Of a stretch of 64,000 nucleotides of DNA, positions 1 to 8,091 are shown piece by piece. Numbering within the stretch: position 1 is the stretch's first letter; the number at the start of each line of letters is the position of its first letter. Both the position numbers and the translations under genes were made by a program. The notes beneath the pieces were generated by a model that was given only the letters and a program-made list of their open reading frames with translations, searched no databases and was not told where the DNA came from. The DNA comes from JAPLKB01 sp964532465. GTDB taxonomy: Bacteria; Desulfobacterota; Syntrophorhabdia; Syntrophorhabdales; Syntrophorhabdaceae. The stretch lies in assembly GCA_964532465.1 (NCBI GenBank), contig CAZHHX010000006.1, positions 51,497-115,496 of the forward strand. The letters run 5' to 3'.

Positions 1-714
1 GTTCGACTGCTCAAACAGACCGGTATGACGGCTGATTGCCCCGGTAAATGCGCCTTTCTCGTAACCGAAGAGTTCGCTTTCAAGCAGTGTTTCAGGTATG
101 GCAGCACAGTTTATTGCAAAAAAAGGTTTATTCTTTCTCAGGCTGTTGTAATGGATACTCTTAGCAAAAAGCTCCTTACCTGTACCGCTTTCCCCGTATA
201 TTAGAACGGTAGAACTTGTAGGGGCCACTCTTCTTACTATCTTATAGATCTCTTCCATCCTGCCGTGAACACCGACAATATTGTCTAATGTAAACCTGTC
301 AAAGAGTTGGTCCTTGAGCATGATATTGTCTTTCATGAGCCTTGACTGATTCATCGCATTGTTTATAACAAGGAGTAGCTGATCTTTCTCGAAAGGTTTC
401 TCAAGATAGTAAAAGGCTCCGAGTTTTGTTGCCTCAATTGCAGATGGTATGGAGCCGTATGCCGTGATAACAATTACATGACATATTTTATTTAATGATT
501 TTACTTCCTTGATTACTTCTGTACCATCTATATCAGGAAGCCTCAAATCGGTGAGCACTATATCGAAAGAACTGTTTTTTAAAAGCTCAATCGCTTTTTT
601 CCCGCAGTCGGTGTCTTCAACATAAAAACCTTCCTTCATGAGAATGGTTTTTATAATATTTCGTTGATTATTGTCATCTTCAACTAAAAATATACTGCCT
701 TTGTCATACTTCAT
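1..714 (-). CDS. NtrC-family sigma-54-dependent response regulator (3' part cut by window edge)
   Basis: Only the first 238 residues lie in the window. The start ATG (714-712) overlaps the end of the upstream kinase gene by 11 bp, so the two form a translationally coupled two-component pair. Residues 8-120 are a receiver domain: acidic pocket E12-D13-D14, phospho-acceptor D56 in the TDLRLPD segment, and the switch lysine in LEKPF. The AAA+ sigma-54 activator domain follows, with Walker A GESGTGKE and the sigma-54 contact motif GAFTGA near the window edge. Proteins of this family drive transcription from -24/-12 promoters after phosphorylation. The DNA-binding C-terminus and the target genes are not visible. 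Family assignment is secure; the stimulus is unknown. Confidence 0.95.
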   Translation of the reverse strand, partial: MKYDKGSIFLVEDDNNQRNIIKTILMKEGFYVEDTDCGKKAIELLKNSSFDIVLTDLRLPDIDGTEVIKEVKSLNKICHVIVITAYGSIPSAIEATKLGAFYYLEKPFEKDQLLLVINNAMNQSRLMKDNIMLKDQLFDRFTLDNIVGVHGRMEEIYKIVRRVAPTSSTVLIYGESGTGKELFAKSIHYNSLRKNKPFFAINCAAIPETLLESELFGYEKGAFTGAISRHTGLFEQSN

Positions 715-2176
715 GCAAAACAGGCACCTCGATTTTCATTGTCGTTCCTTTATCTATGCCGCTTTCTATTAATATATTTCCACCGTGTTCTTCAATAAAT
801 CTCCTTGTAACAGCAAGTCCCAGACCTATACCGAGTTTCTTTGTAGAATAATAAGGCTCAAAGATTCTTTCAATGTCTTCAGGTTCTATGCCTTTTCCGG
901 TATCTTTTACGCTGATAAAGGAGCAGGCGTCTTCCCTGCCGAATGAAACAAAAATGCTCCCCTTGTCCTCTATGGCCTGAATTGCGTTCAGTAAAAGGTT
1001 TATAATGCTCAGCCTCATATATTCCCTGTCACAATTTATGGGCTGCCCATCGTCCTCAGAAACGACATTTATATCAATGCCATGTCTGATCTTATCTTTC
1101 AAAATGTAGAGGGCTTCATTTATGAGTGTTTTCGGTAATATCCATTCCCTGTTTAATGTTATCGGTTTCCCGAGAAAAAGAAAATTGTGGATAAGACCGT
1201 TAACCCTGTATATCTCATTTGTTACGTTATCAAGGAGCTTTATAAGGTCTTCCTTGCCCTGGATATCCTCTTCATCAATTCTCTCTTTAATATGTCCCAC
1301 TGATAATGACATAAAATTTAAGGGGTTTCTGATTTCATGAGCTATTCCTGATGAAAGCTGGCCTATCATGGACAGTTGTTCCGTCTTTTTAAGTTTTTCT
1401 TCCAGTTCCTTTCTTTCCCCCAGCTTATCAACCATATCATTAAAACTTTCTACAAGAACACCGATTTCATCTTTACGGTTCATGTCCTGAATATTTACCA
1501 ATTCACCCTGGGCTATCCGCTTGCTTGCTTCGGCAATCCTCTTTATGGGTTCGGTATATTTTTCTGCGATGAGAAGGCTGAAAACGGCGCCTATACTGAA
1601 GGCAAAGAGCATGCTCAGGATTCTCGTAAGATGGTTTTTTTGCTGCAGGAGCTTGTAATCATCAAGCACCATATTGATGTGTATATAACCAATGTTCTGC
1701 CCCTTAATGGATACGGGCATAATTACATTGTAAAGCCGCTGGGTATCTTTTTTGCTTTCTTCACCGAGTCTGGCTGTGATCATTAAATTCTTTTTTTTGA
1801 CTGCTTTTTTTTCACCCAGTTTTTCTGTAGTTCCGATTTTTTTCGGATCAGAACTGGCAATTACCTCGGAATTATCGCTCAAGATCGATATTTCCTTAAT
1901 TCCTTTTTTGTTCAGCATTTCAACGTAACTTTTTAATCTGTCTGTGCTGCTCCCCTTATAGGTGAGCTCTTCCACACTTATCTGGATAGCCTTGGTAATG
2001 TCATCAATATTTTCTGTTACTTTATCTAAAATCATCTCCTCTGTTCTTGAATATATAATCGTAAGAGAGCTTATTGAAACGGCAAGGAGGAAAAAGAGAA
2101 TCAGAAGAAGCTGCGTCTTTAAAGAAAGATTACGGAAAACGGTTTTTATGGAAGAAAAATAAGTTTTTATAGGCAT
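704..2176 (-). CDS. Membrane sensor histidine kinase (partner of the NtrC-type regulator)
   Basis: 490 residues. An N-terminal membrane segment (about residues 22-43) and a second one (about 187-207) bracket a periplasmic sensor region of roughly 140 residues with no recognised ligand motif. A HAMP linker follows, then a HisKA box containing the phospho-histidine in GIAHEIRNPLNF, and a HATPase_c domain with N-box (NLLLNAIQAI), DTGKGI and GLGLAV glycine boxes. This is the architecture of NtrB/AtoS/ZraS-type kinases that pair with sigma-54 activators, and the gene is followed by exactly such a regulator. It lies 7 bp downstream of the GluRS-like gene, so it is probably expressed from the long CarD-IspD-IspF run. 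Confidence 0.95.
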   Translation of the reverse strand: MPIKTYFSSIKTVFRNLSLKTQLLLILFFLLAVSISSLTIIYSRTEEMILDKVTENIDDITKAIQISVEELTYKGSSTDRLKSYVEMLNKKGIKEISILSDNSEVIASSDPKKIGTTEKLGEKKAVKKKNLMITARLGEESKKDTQRLYNVIMPVSIKGQNIGYIHINMVLDDYKLLQQKNHLTRILSMLFAFSIGAVFSLLIAEKYTEPIKRIAEASKRIAQGELVNIQDMNRKDEIGVLVESFNDMVDKLGERKELEEKLKKTEQLSMIGQLSSGIAHEIRNPLNFMSLSVGHIKERIDEEDIQGKEDLIKLLDNVTNEIYRVNGLIHNFLFLGKPITLNREWILPKTLINEALYILKDKIRHGIDINVVSEDDGQPINCDREYMRLSIINLLLNAIQAIEDKGSIFVSFGREDACSFISVKDTGKGIEPEDIERIFEPYYSTKKLGIGLGLAVTRRFIEEHGGNILIESGIDKGTTMKIEVPVLHEV

Positions 2177-2183
2177 CTCAATA

Positions 2184-3542
2184 TCATGAAATCAGACTAA
2201 TAAACCCGGTTATCCTTTTTATGATAGTGTATTTCGGAATTAAATGAAACAGCTCTCCAAGCGGCGGCCCGCTCTTTCTACCCGTAAAGATTATTCTGAG
2301 CATCATAAACATATCCCTCTTCTTAACGTTTGTTGTGTTTTGGATATCATGCGTCAGTTGCTCAAAGGTTATATTGCTGTTGTTTTTGAGGATTACTTCT
2401 ATAATCTCAATAATTTTACGAATATCTTTCTGTGCCTTCAGATAGTCAATGCCATCCCCGTCAATATCAACCCCGTCAAAAATGCTTAACATATCCCTGA
2501 TTTCATTCAACGTTCTTGCATTTTCTCTTAAAAGCAGCACTTTTTCCTTTAAATCAGGAGCAAGCCCAATGTCTTTCAGGAGAAGTTCTGCCGGAACGTT
2601 CCTTATATACTCCTTATTAAACCACAGGAGCTTATCCATATCGAAAACAGAATCGGATGAAGACAGCGAGTTGAGTAAAAATGTATCAACAAGCTCTTCC
2701 ATGTCCATCAGTTCTTTCTTTACATTTCTCCCTATGATGCTGACATAGTTCATTAAAGCTTGCGGCAGTATCCCGGTATTTCGGAACTCTCTGATGTTTG
2801 TAACGCCGTGTCTTTTACTTAGAGGCTTTTTGTCGTCGCCTGTAAGCAGCGAGTGGTGCGCGTACTGCGGCGGCTTATGACCTAATGCCTCAAAGAGCAT
2901 TATCTGTTTGGGCGTGTTGGAAATGTGGTCAGCGCCTCTGATAACATTGGTAATACCCATGAGCATATCATCCACTGTTGCGGCAAAATTGTAGGAAGGC
3001 GTATGCTCCTGTTTCATTAGTATGAAATCATCTACATGATCACGCGGAAAATCAATTCTTCCATGAATATCGTCAATGAATCCGATTTGTTTCTCAAGGG
3101 ATTTAAACCTCAAAACATATGGCTTGCCTTCCTGTTCCATAGACTTTACCGCATTATCGGAAAGATGTCTGCATGTGCCGTTGTATTTTGGAGGCTCGCC
3201 TTTTTTGAGAGAGTTCTCTCTCATATTTTCCAGTTCTTCTATGGTGCAGAAACATTTATACGCAGATTTATTTTTAAGTAAGATGTCTGCATAATCCAAA
3301 TATATGTTAAGCCTGTCAGACTGCCGCACAGGTCCTTCATCCCACGTGATGCCAAGCCACTCTAAATCCTCTATAATGGAAGCTTCATATCTTGCATGAG
3401 ACCTTTCTATATCCGTATCTTCAATCCTGAGAACAAGGCTGCCCCCCTTGGCTCTTGCGAAAAGATAATTTATCAGTAACGTTCTTGTGTTGCCGATATG
3501 TAAATACCCTGTCGGGCTTGGTGCAAATCTTACCCTAACCAT
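2184..3542 (-). CDS. gltX: Glutamyl-tRNA synthetase, divergent second copy
   Basis: 452 residues, class I aminoacyl-tRNA synthetase. The ATP-binding HIGH motif appears as HIGN in the first 20 residues (PTGYLHIGNTRT) and the KMSKS motif as PLSKRHG. A zinc-ribbon-like C-x-C ... C-x-H set is readable around residues 98-127. It is clearly homologous to the plus-strand gltX at 6591 but diverged: where that copy has the usual LSRLGW segment after KMSKS this one has VSIIGRN. In bacteria lacking GlnRS a second GluRS may charge only tRNA-Gln (GluRS2 of Helicobacter and Acidithiobacillus is the known precedent); whether this copy does so is inference. It sits between ispF and the kinase gene on the same strand. 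Confidence 0.9.
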   Translation of the reverse strand: MVRVRFAPSPTGYLHIGNTRTLLINYLFARAKGGSLVLRIEDTDIERSHARYEASIIEDLEWLGITWDEGPVRQSDRLNIYLDYADILLKNKSAYKCFCTIEELENMRENSLKKGEPPKYNGTCRHLSDNAVKSMEQEGKPYVLRFKSLEKQIGFIDDIHGRIDFPRDHVDDFILMKQEHTPSYNFAATVDDMLMGITNVIRGADHISNTPKQIMLFEALGHKPPQYAHHSLLTGDDKKPLSKRHGVTNIREFRNTGILPQALMNYVSIIGRNVKKELMDMEELVDTFLLNSLSSSDSVFDMDKLLWFNKEYIRNVPAELLLKDIGLAPDLKEKVLLLRENARTLNEIRDMLSIFDGVDIDGDGIDYLKAQKDIRKIIEIIEVILKNNSNITFEQLTHDIQNTTNVKKRDMFMMLRIIFTGRKSGPPLGELFHLIPKYTIIKRITGFISLIS

Positions 3543-3636
3543 ATGATGCTACCTCTTCTGAGCAACTTAACCTTTTCCACTTCTGCTGTAAGTTACTACT
3601 TGATAAATCGCCCCTGCAAGGGGGTATATGTCACTA

Positions 3637-4110
3637 TTACCTTTCTTCAACTAAGGACACTGCGTGGGCCGCGATACCCTCTTTTCTGCCGGTAAAACCA
3701 AGTCCTTCAGTGCTTTTCCCTTTTACGCCTATCCGTCCCGCTTCCATGTCAAGTATACCGGCTATTTTGTCGCATATTGCCTTTCTGTGAGGATATATTT
3801 TAGGCTCTTCAGCAACCACAACAGTATCAATATTTACAACACTGAACCCCTTTTTTTTCATGAGCCCTGCTACATATGAAAGTATTTTAATACTTTCAAT
3901 GCCTTTTATGCTTTCATCGGAATCAGGGAAATGCGTGCCGATATCGCCTTCTGAGATGGCGCCCAGAAGCGCATCGCAAATAGCATGTATAAGAACATCG
4001 CCGTCTGAATGACCCAAAAGTCCCTTGTGAAAAGGTATTTCTATTCCGCCAAGAAAGAGTTTTCGCCCCTTGACAAGGGGATGAACGTCGTAGCCTACGC
4101 CGACCCTCAT
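3637..4110 (-). CDS. ispF: 2-C-methyl-D-erythritol 2,4-cyclodiphosphate synthase
   Basis: 157 residues, the usual IspF length. The N-terminal metal-binding motif GYDVHPL (D8, H10) and the segment LLGHSDGDVLIHAICDALLGA are intact, as is the terminal TSTEGLGFTGR-type signature (read here as STEGLGFTGRKEGIAAHA). IspF closes the cyclodiphosphate ring in the MEP isoprenoid pathway. The ATG overlaps the ispD stop (ATGA type, 4 bp), so IspD and IspF are translated in tandem; in some proteobacteria the two are fused. Downstream, 94 bp separate it from the GluRS-like gene. Confidence 0.97.
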   Translation of the reverse strand: MRVGVGYDVHPLVKGRKLFLGGIEIPFHKGLLGHSDGDVLIHAICDALLGAISEGDIGTHFPDSDESIKGIESIKILSYVAGLMKKKGFSVVNIDTVVVAEEPKIYPHRKAICDKIAGILDMEAGRIGVKGKSTEGLGFTGRKEGIAAHAVSLVEER

Positions 4111-4805
4111 ATAGCGCCTTTAAGCTGGGAAAGAATACCTCTCGCAATGGTTAAGTCTTCGGGGGTTGTAATTTTAATGTTGTAAGGAGAACCTTCGATT
4201 ACCTTTACTTTTTTACCCATGTTCTCTAAAAAAGTAGCATCATCATATCCGTAAAGTTTCTTCGTCATGCCTTCCCTGTATGCCTTTGTTATCATATCAT
4301 ATTTAAATGTCTGAGGCGTTTGTACATGCCAAAGTGAGTCTCTTTCCAGGGTCTTTACGACAAATCCTTCTTTTGACACCACCTTTATTGTGTCCTTAAC
4401 AGGCATGGCAGGGATGATTGCGTCAAACATTTCCATAAGAAAAATCCCTTTTTCAATAAAAGAAGGGGAGATAAAAGGTCTTGCTCCATCATGTATTATA
4501 ACATTATCGCAGGGGTGTTCTATGGCTTCAAGCCCGTTTTTTACAGAATCCTGACGGAGGCGTCCGCCTATTACAAGTTTCATGATCTTGTTAAATTTGT
4601 ACGTCTCAAGAATCTCTTCCTGCATAACGGGCAGGTCTTTCTGATTTACCACAAGATAGATGCTGTCTATCTGCCTGCACTCGTCAAAAACCTGTAATGT
4701 ATGGACAATAATAGGTTTATTATCAAGGAGTAAAAATTGTTTATTTATGGAAGTACCCATTCTTTTACCGGTACCTCCTGCTAATATAATAGCGATAGTC
4801 CTCAT
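4107..4805 (-). CDS. ispD: 2-C-methyl-D-erythritol 4-phosphate cytidylyltransferase
   Basis: 232 residues. The nucleotidyltransferase P-loop-like signature LAGGTGKRMG lies at residues 8-18, and the IspD signature VIIHDGARPFI sits near residue 105. It transfers CMP to MEP in the non-mevalonate isoprenoid pathway, one step before IspE and two before IspF. The gene follows the PIN/TRAM gene with only 3 bp between them and overlaps ispF. The group carD-PIN/TRAM-ispD-ispF is a recurrent neighbourhood in Firmicutes and deltaproteobacteria (established knowledge), which supports one operon. Confidence 0.96.
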   Translation of the reverse strand: MRTIAIILAGGTGKRMGTSINKQFLLLDNKPIIVHTLQVFDECRQIDSIYLVVNQKDLPVMQEEILETYKFNKIMKLVIGGRLRQDSVKNGLEAIEHPCDNVIIHDGARPFISPSFIEKGIFLMEMFDAIIPAMPVKDTIKVVSKEGFVVKTLERDSLWHVQTPQTFKYDMITKAYREGMTKKLYGYDDATFLENMGKKVKVIEGSPYNIKITTPEDLTIARGILSQLKGAI

Positions 4806-4808
4806 ATT

Positions 4809-5855
4809 CTAACTCACCTGATCTTCCATTTTATGCTCATCAGGAAAATAAAATTCCTTTTCAGCATGCCCTCTCGGCCTTGCAAAAATCATCCTGCCCG
4901 AAGTAGTCTGCAACACACTTGTTACAACTACGTCCACAGTCTTACCGAGGAGCTTTTTTGCATCGTCAACAACAACCATGGTACCGTCATCAAGGTATCC
5001 TATGCCCTGACCGTATTCCTTTCCTTCTTTAAGTATCTTTGTGTTCATTAGTTCGCCCGGCAGTATCGCCGGTTTCAACGCAGTTGCCAACTGATTCAGG
5101 TTCAGCACTTCCACACCCTGCAATTCAGCAACCTTGTTAAGGTTGTAATCATTGGTTACGATCTTGCCGTCAAGTTTTTTCGCAAGGGCAATCAGTTTTG
5201 TGTCGACATCTTTAAGTTTTGGAAATTCGTAGTCAACGATCTTTACTTTCACATAGGCCTGTTTCTGCATCCTGTGGAGTATATCAAGCCCCCTCCGACC
5301 CCTTGTTCTCTTGATAGGGTCCTGATGGTCTGCAATGTGCTGGAGTTCATATAATACAAACTGGGGGATGATAAATACGCCCTCAATAAAACCTGTCTCA
5401 CATATATCGGCAATTCTCCCGTCTATGATCGTGCTTGTATCGAGAATTTTGGCATCCTCTGTCTCCTCCATTTTATCGAGAAGCGGAAGCCTTGAAAGGT
5501 CGATTGTCTGACTCTTTTTTTCGCCTATCCTGAAACCGAGATAGCCCATTACAAAATAGAACAGAATATATATAGGTAAGGTTATGGGAATATCTTTGAC
5601 AAGAGCCAGAAGGAGTTTTGAAATGAAAAGATTAGCGACTAAAAGACTTAACGTGGCCCCTATCAAACTCCCCATGATTGTTTTGAGCTGGATATCTTTC
5701 AGCTTGTTTTCAAGCTTAAGTATGGCGTAACCGAGAGCAAGACCTCCTATAGCCCCGAAGAGCCCGAGAAAACCGTTCGAAAAAATCTCTTTTATTATGA
5801 AGTATCCCGTGATTGTAGTGACCGTAACCATTACAACCTGAATGACTATATCCAC
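4809..5855 (-). CDS. PIN and TRAM domain membrane protein (YacL family)
   Basis: 348 residues. Four hydrophobic segments occupy about residues 1-110. They are followed by a PIN nuclease-fold domain (about 135-260) with the acidic series ILDTSTIID, RRGLDIL, DVDTKLI and VTNDYN. A TRAM RNA-binding domain closes the protein (about 280-340, ending in RGHAEKEFYFP). This order is that of Bacillus YacL, a membrane-anchored protein of poorly defined role, possibly RNA cleavage at the membrane. It lies 5 bp downstream of carD and 3 bp upstream of ispD. Confidence 0.92.
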   Translation of the reverse strand: MDIVIQVVMVTVTTITGYFIIKEIFSNGFLGLFGAIGGLALGYAILKLENKLKDIQLKTIMGSLIGATLSLLVANLFISKLLLALVKDIPITLPIYILFYFVMGYLGFRIGEKKSQTIDLSRLPLLDKMEETEDAKILDTSTIIDGRIADICETGFIEGVFIIPQFVLYELQHIADHQDPIKRTRGRRGLDILHRMQKQAYVKVKIVDYEFPKLKDVDTKLIALAKKLDGKIVTNDYNLNKVAELQGVEVLNLNQLATALKPAILPGELMNTKILKEGKEYGQGIGYLDDGTMVVVDDAKKLLGKTVDVVVTSVLQTTSGRMIFARPRGHAEKEFYFPDEHKMEDQVS

Positions 5856-5860
5856 AACGT

Positions 5861-6355
5861 TTAGTCCTTATAATTTTTTAAGAATATACCTTCTATCTCT
5901 TCTTCAATTTTCTCTTCTTTTTCCTCTAATGCGATGGAGAGCTCTTTCTTTATTAAATTTCTTGCTATTTCAAACATTTTCTTTTCACCGAAAGAAAGTT
6001 CCTTCCAGACGCGAAGACTGTAAAGCTCCCTTAGTACCATTGCTACCTCAAATATGGAGCCGCTTTTTATTTTCTCCATATATTCTTTGTATCTTCTGTT
6101 CCAGGGAGCATTATCGTGAGCAACGTTCCTGTCTTTCAATATTTCGTAAACCCTTTTTACCTCGCAGGAGTCTATTACACACCTCAATCCGGCGCTGTTA
6201 GTTCCATCCACCGGAACCATGATTGTCATGTCCGTATCAAGAATCCTCATGATATAAAAGGACTGTTTCATGCCTGAAAACTCTTTGTCCTCAATTGACT
6301 CAATTTTTGCGACGCCATGGCCAGGATATACAGCCACTTCTCCTATCTCGAACAT
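5861..6355 (-). CDS. carD: CarD/CdnL-family RNA polymerase-binding regulator
   Basis: 164 residues from the ATG at 6355-6353, chosen because it carries a GGAGG 7 bases upstream and because the CarD/TRCF RNAP-interacting domain begins right there (FEIGEVAVYPGHGVAKI). A longer frame reaching 6493 adds unrelated residues. The N-terminal Tudor-like domain (about 1-65) binds RNA polymerase beta; the helical C-terminal domain (about 70-150) contacts the promoter fork and contains the family-typical WNRRYKEY segment. In myxobacteria and mycobacteria CarD/CdnL stabilises open complexes. It heads the minus-strand isoprenoid/GluRS run. Confidence 0.93.
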   Translation of the reverse strand: MFEIGEVAVYPGHGVAKIESIEDKEFSGMKQSFYIMRILDTDMTIMVPVDGTNSAGLRCVIDSCEVKRVYEILKDRNVAHDNAPWNRRYKEYMEKIKSGSIFEVAMVLRELYSLRVWKELSFGEKKMFEIARNLIKKELSIALEEKEEKIEEEIEGIFLKNYKD

Positions 6356-6527
6356 TTTGCCTCCAGTGCTCTTTTCCTTAATTACTCTATAGCATACCAT
6401 ATTTACAAATGAATTTAAATAAGTAATTGTTATCAGTAAACATTCGGCACACGGTAAGCCCTCGGGCACTATTAAAAATACATTGATGAACATATTTTTT
6501 TTCTTTATAATCTACAATCTGTATATT

Positions 6528-6555
6528 TTGCTCTGATACTTAAGAACAATATAAT
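6528..6555 (+). promoter_or_regulatory. Candidate sigma-70 promoter for gltX
   Basis: TTGCTC at 6528-6533 and a perfect TATAAT at 6550-6555 with a 16-base spacer, 35 bases before the gltX start codon. It fits the housekeeping consensus; no experimental support. Confidence 0.5.
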
Positions 6556-6590
6556 TGCTAATCAAATGTTGAAATTTTTCGGGAGGTAAC

Positions 6591-7997
6591 TTGACGGTTA
6601 AAACAAGATTCGCACCAAGCCCTACGGGGTATCTTCATATAGGGGGGGCAAGAACAGCTCTCTTTAATTATCTTTTTGCAAAACATAATAACGGGATATA
6701 CACGCTGAGGATAGAAGATACGGATGTGGAAAGATCACAGGAAAAGTATGTTGAAGACATCCTGGAAGGTCTTGCCTGGCTTGGCATAAACTGGGATGAA
6801 GGGCCATATTTTCAGAAAGACCGCATGGATATATACAAGGAACATGCATACAGACTGCTTGAAGAAGGTCATGCATATAAATGCTATTGTACTGCCGAGA
6901 TGCTTGAGGAAAAAAGAAAGATAGCCCTCAAGGAAGGAAGAAAACCAGCCTATGACAGGACATGCAGGGATCTGAAGGACGCGCAGGGAGACAAACCTTA
7001 TGTGATCAGGTTCAAAACCCCCCTTACCGGAGAGGTAAGCTTCGACGATATTATAAGGGGCAGCATTACCTTTAAATGTGAAGAGCTTGATGACCTTGTC
7101 ATATTCAGGAGCGATAATACACCGACTTACAATTTTACCGTTGTCATTGATGACGCATTGATGGAACTTACCCATATTATCAGGGGTGATGATCATATAA
7201 ACAATACCCCTCGCCAGATAATCATATATGAGGCATTAGGATACAAGGCGCCTAAGTTCGCTCATGTACCGCTGATTCATGGAAAAGACAAGGCGCGTCT
7301 GAGCAAAAGACACGGGGCGGTTTCTCTTCTTGAATACAAAAACGACGGCTTCCTGTCTGAAGCGCTTTTGAATTATCTCTCAAGACTCGGATGGGCTCAT
7401 GGAGACCAGGAGGTCTTTTCCAGACAAGAATTGATAGAAAACTTTACCCTGGAACATGTAGGCAAATCTCCTGCAATATTTGACATGGATAAACTTTTAT
7501 GGCTTAACGGCCATTATCTGAAAACCCTGCCTGAGCAAACAATCGCGGAGCGATTGATCCCGTTCCTGGAAGAAATAGGAATAAAGGTGGATCAGAGGGA
7601 GGGAGACAAACTTATTTCTATCGTAAAAAACCTTAAGGAAAGGGCAAAGACCCTGAAGGAAATGGCCTTGATGGCCAGGTTTTTCTTTACCGATGATTTT
7701 GATTATGACGAAAAGGCACGGGAGAAGTTTTTAACTGTTGATGTCATCCCCATACTCGATTCTTTTCTCTCCGGTCTTAAAAGCCTTGATTTTCTTGATG
7801 AAAACAAACAAAAAAAGCTGATTGAAGACATGGTTAAGACATTCAACAAAAAAGTTGTAGAAATTATTCAGCCGATACGGGTTGCGCTTTCAGGAAAGAC
7901 GGTAAGCCCCGGGATATTTGAGGTTATAGCCATCCTTGGAAAAGAAAGCGTGGAACAAAGGATAGAAAGGGCGATCAAATTTATAAAAGAACAATAG
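6591..7997 (+). CDS. gltX: Glutamyl-tRNA synthetase
   Basis: 468 residues, the usual bacterial GluRS length. It starts at TTG with a strong GGGAGG four bases upstream; no ATG in a sensible position competes. HIGH appears as HIGG in PTGYLHIGGARTAL, and KMSKS as RLSKRHGAVSLLEY. It attaches glutamate to tRNA-Glu (and to tRNA-Gln where the amidotransferase route operates). It keeps the conserved LSRLGW and FDMDKLLWLN segments that the paralogue at 2184-3542 has partly altered, so this is probably the canonical enzyme. It is divergent from carD and followed by smc after 94 bp. Confidence 0.96.
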   Translation: MTVKTRFAPSPTGYLHIGGARTALFNYLFAKHNNGIYTLRIEDTDVERSQEKYVEDILEGLAWLGINWDEGPYFQKDRMDIYKEHAYRLLEEGHAYKCYCTAEMLEEKRKIALKEGRKPAYDRTCRDLKDAQGDKPYVIRFKTPLTGEVSFDDIIRGSITFKCEELDDLVIFRSDNTPTYNFTVVIDDALMELTHIIRGDDHINNTPRQIIIYEALGYKAPKFAHVPLIHGKDKARLSKRHGAVSLLEYKNDGFLSEALLNYLSRLGWAHGDQEVFSRQELIENFTLEHVGKSPAIFDMDKLLWLNGHYLKTLPEQTIAERLIPFLEEIGIKVDQREGDKLISIVKNLKERAKTLKEMALMARFFFTDDFDYDEKAREKFLTVDVIPILDSFLSGLKSLDFLDENKQKKLIEDMVKTFNKKVVEIIQPIRVALSGKTVSPGIFEVIAILGKESVEQRIERAIKFIKEQ

Positions 7998-8071
7998 AAA
8001 TCACAATCAAAAATCAGAAGCCGGAAAAACATAATATGATGCTTCCAATGCTTTTCCCATATAATCTTCCT

Positions 8072-8091
8072 GATCCCCGGGGTCTTTTTTT
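8072..8091 (+). terminator. Short terminator-like hairpin abutting the smc start codon
   Basis: The sequence GATCCCCGGGGTC (8072-8084) can form a five-pair hairpin with a CCGG loop and is followed immediately by seven T residues that run into the smc ATG at 8092. It looks like an intrinsic terminator for gltX but occupies the space where the smc ribosome-binding site should be. Confidence 0.45.

Noticed and set aside
6356..6493. N-terminal extension of CarD
   Set aside because: No ribosome site and no family similarity; the GGAGG before 6355 fixes the start.
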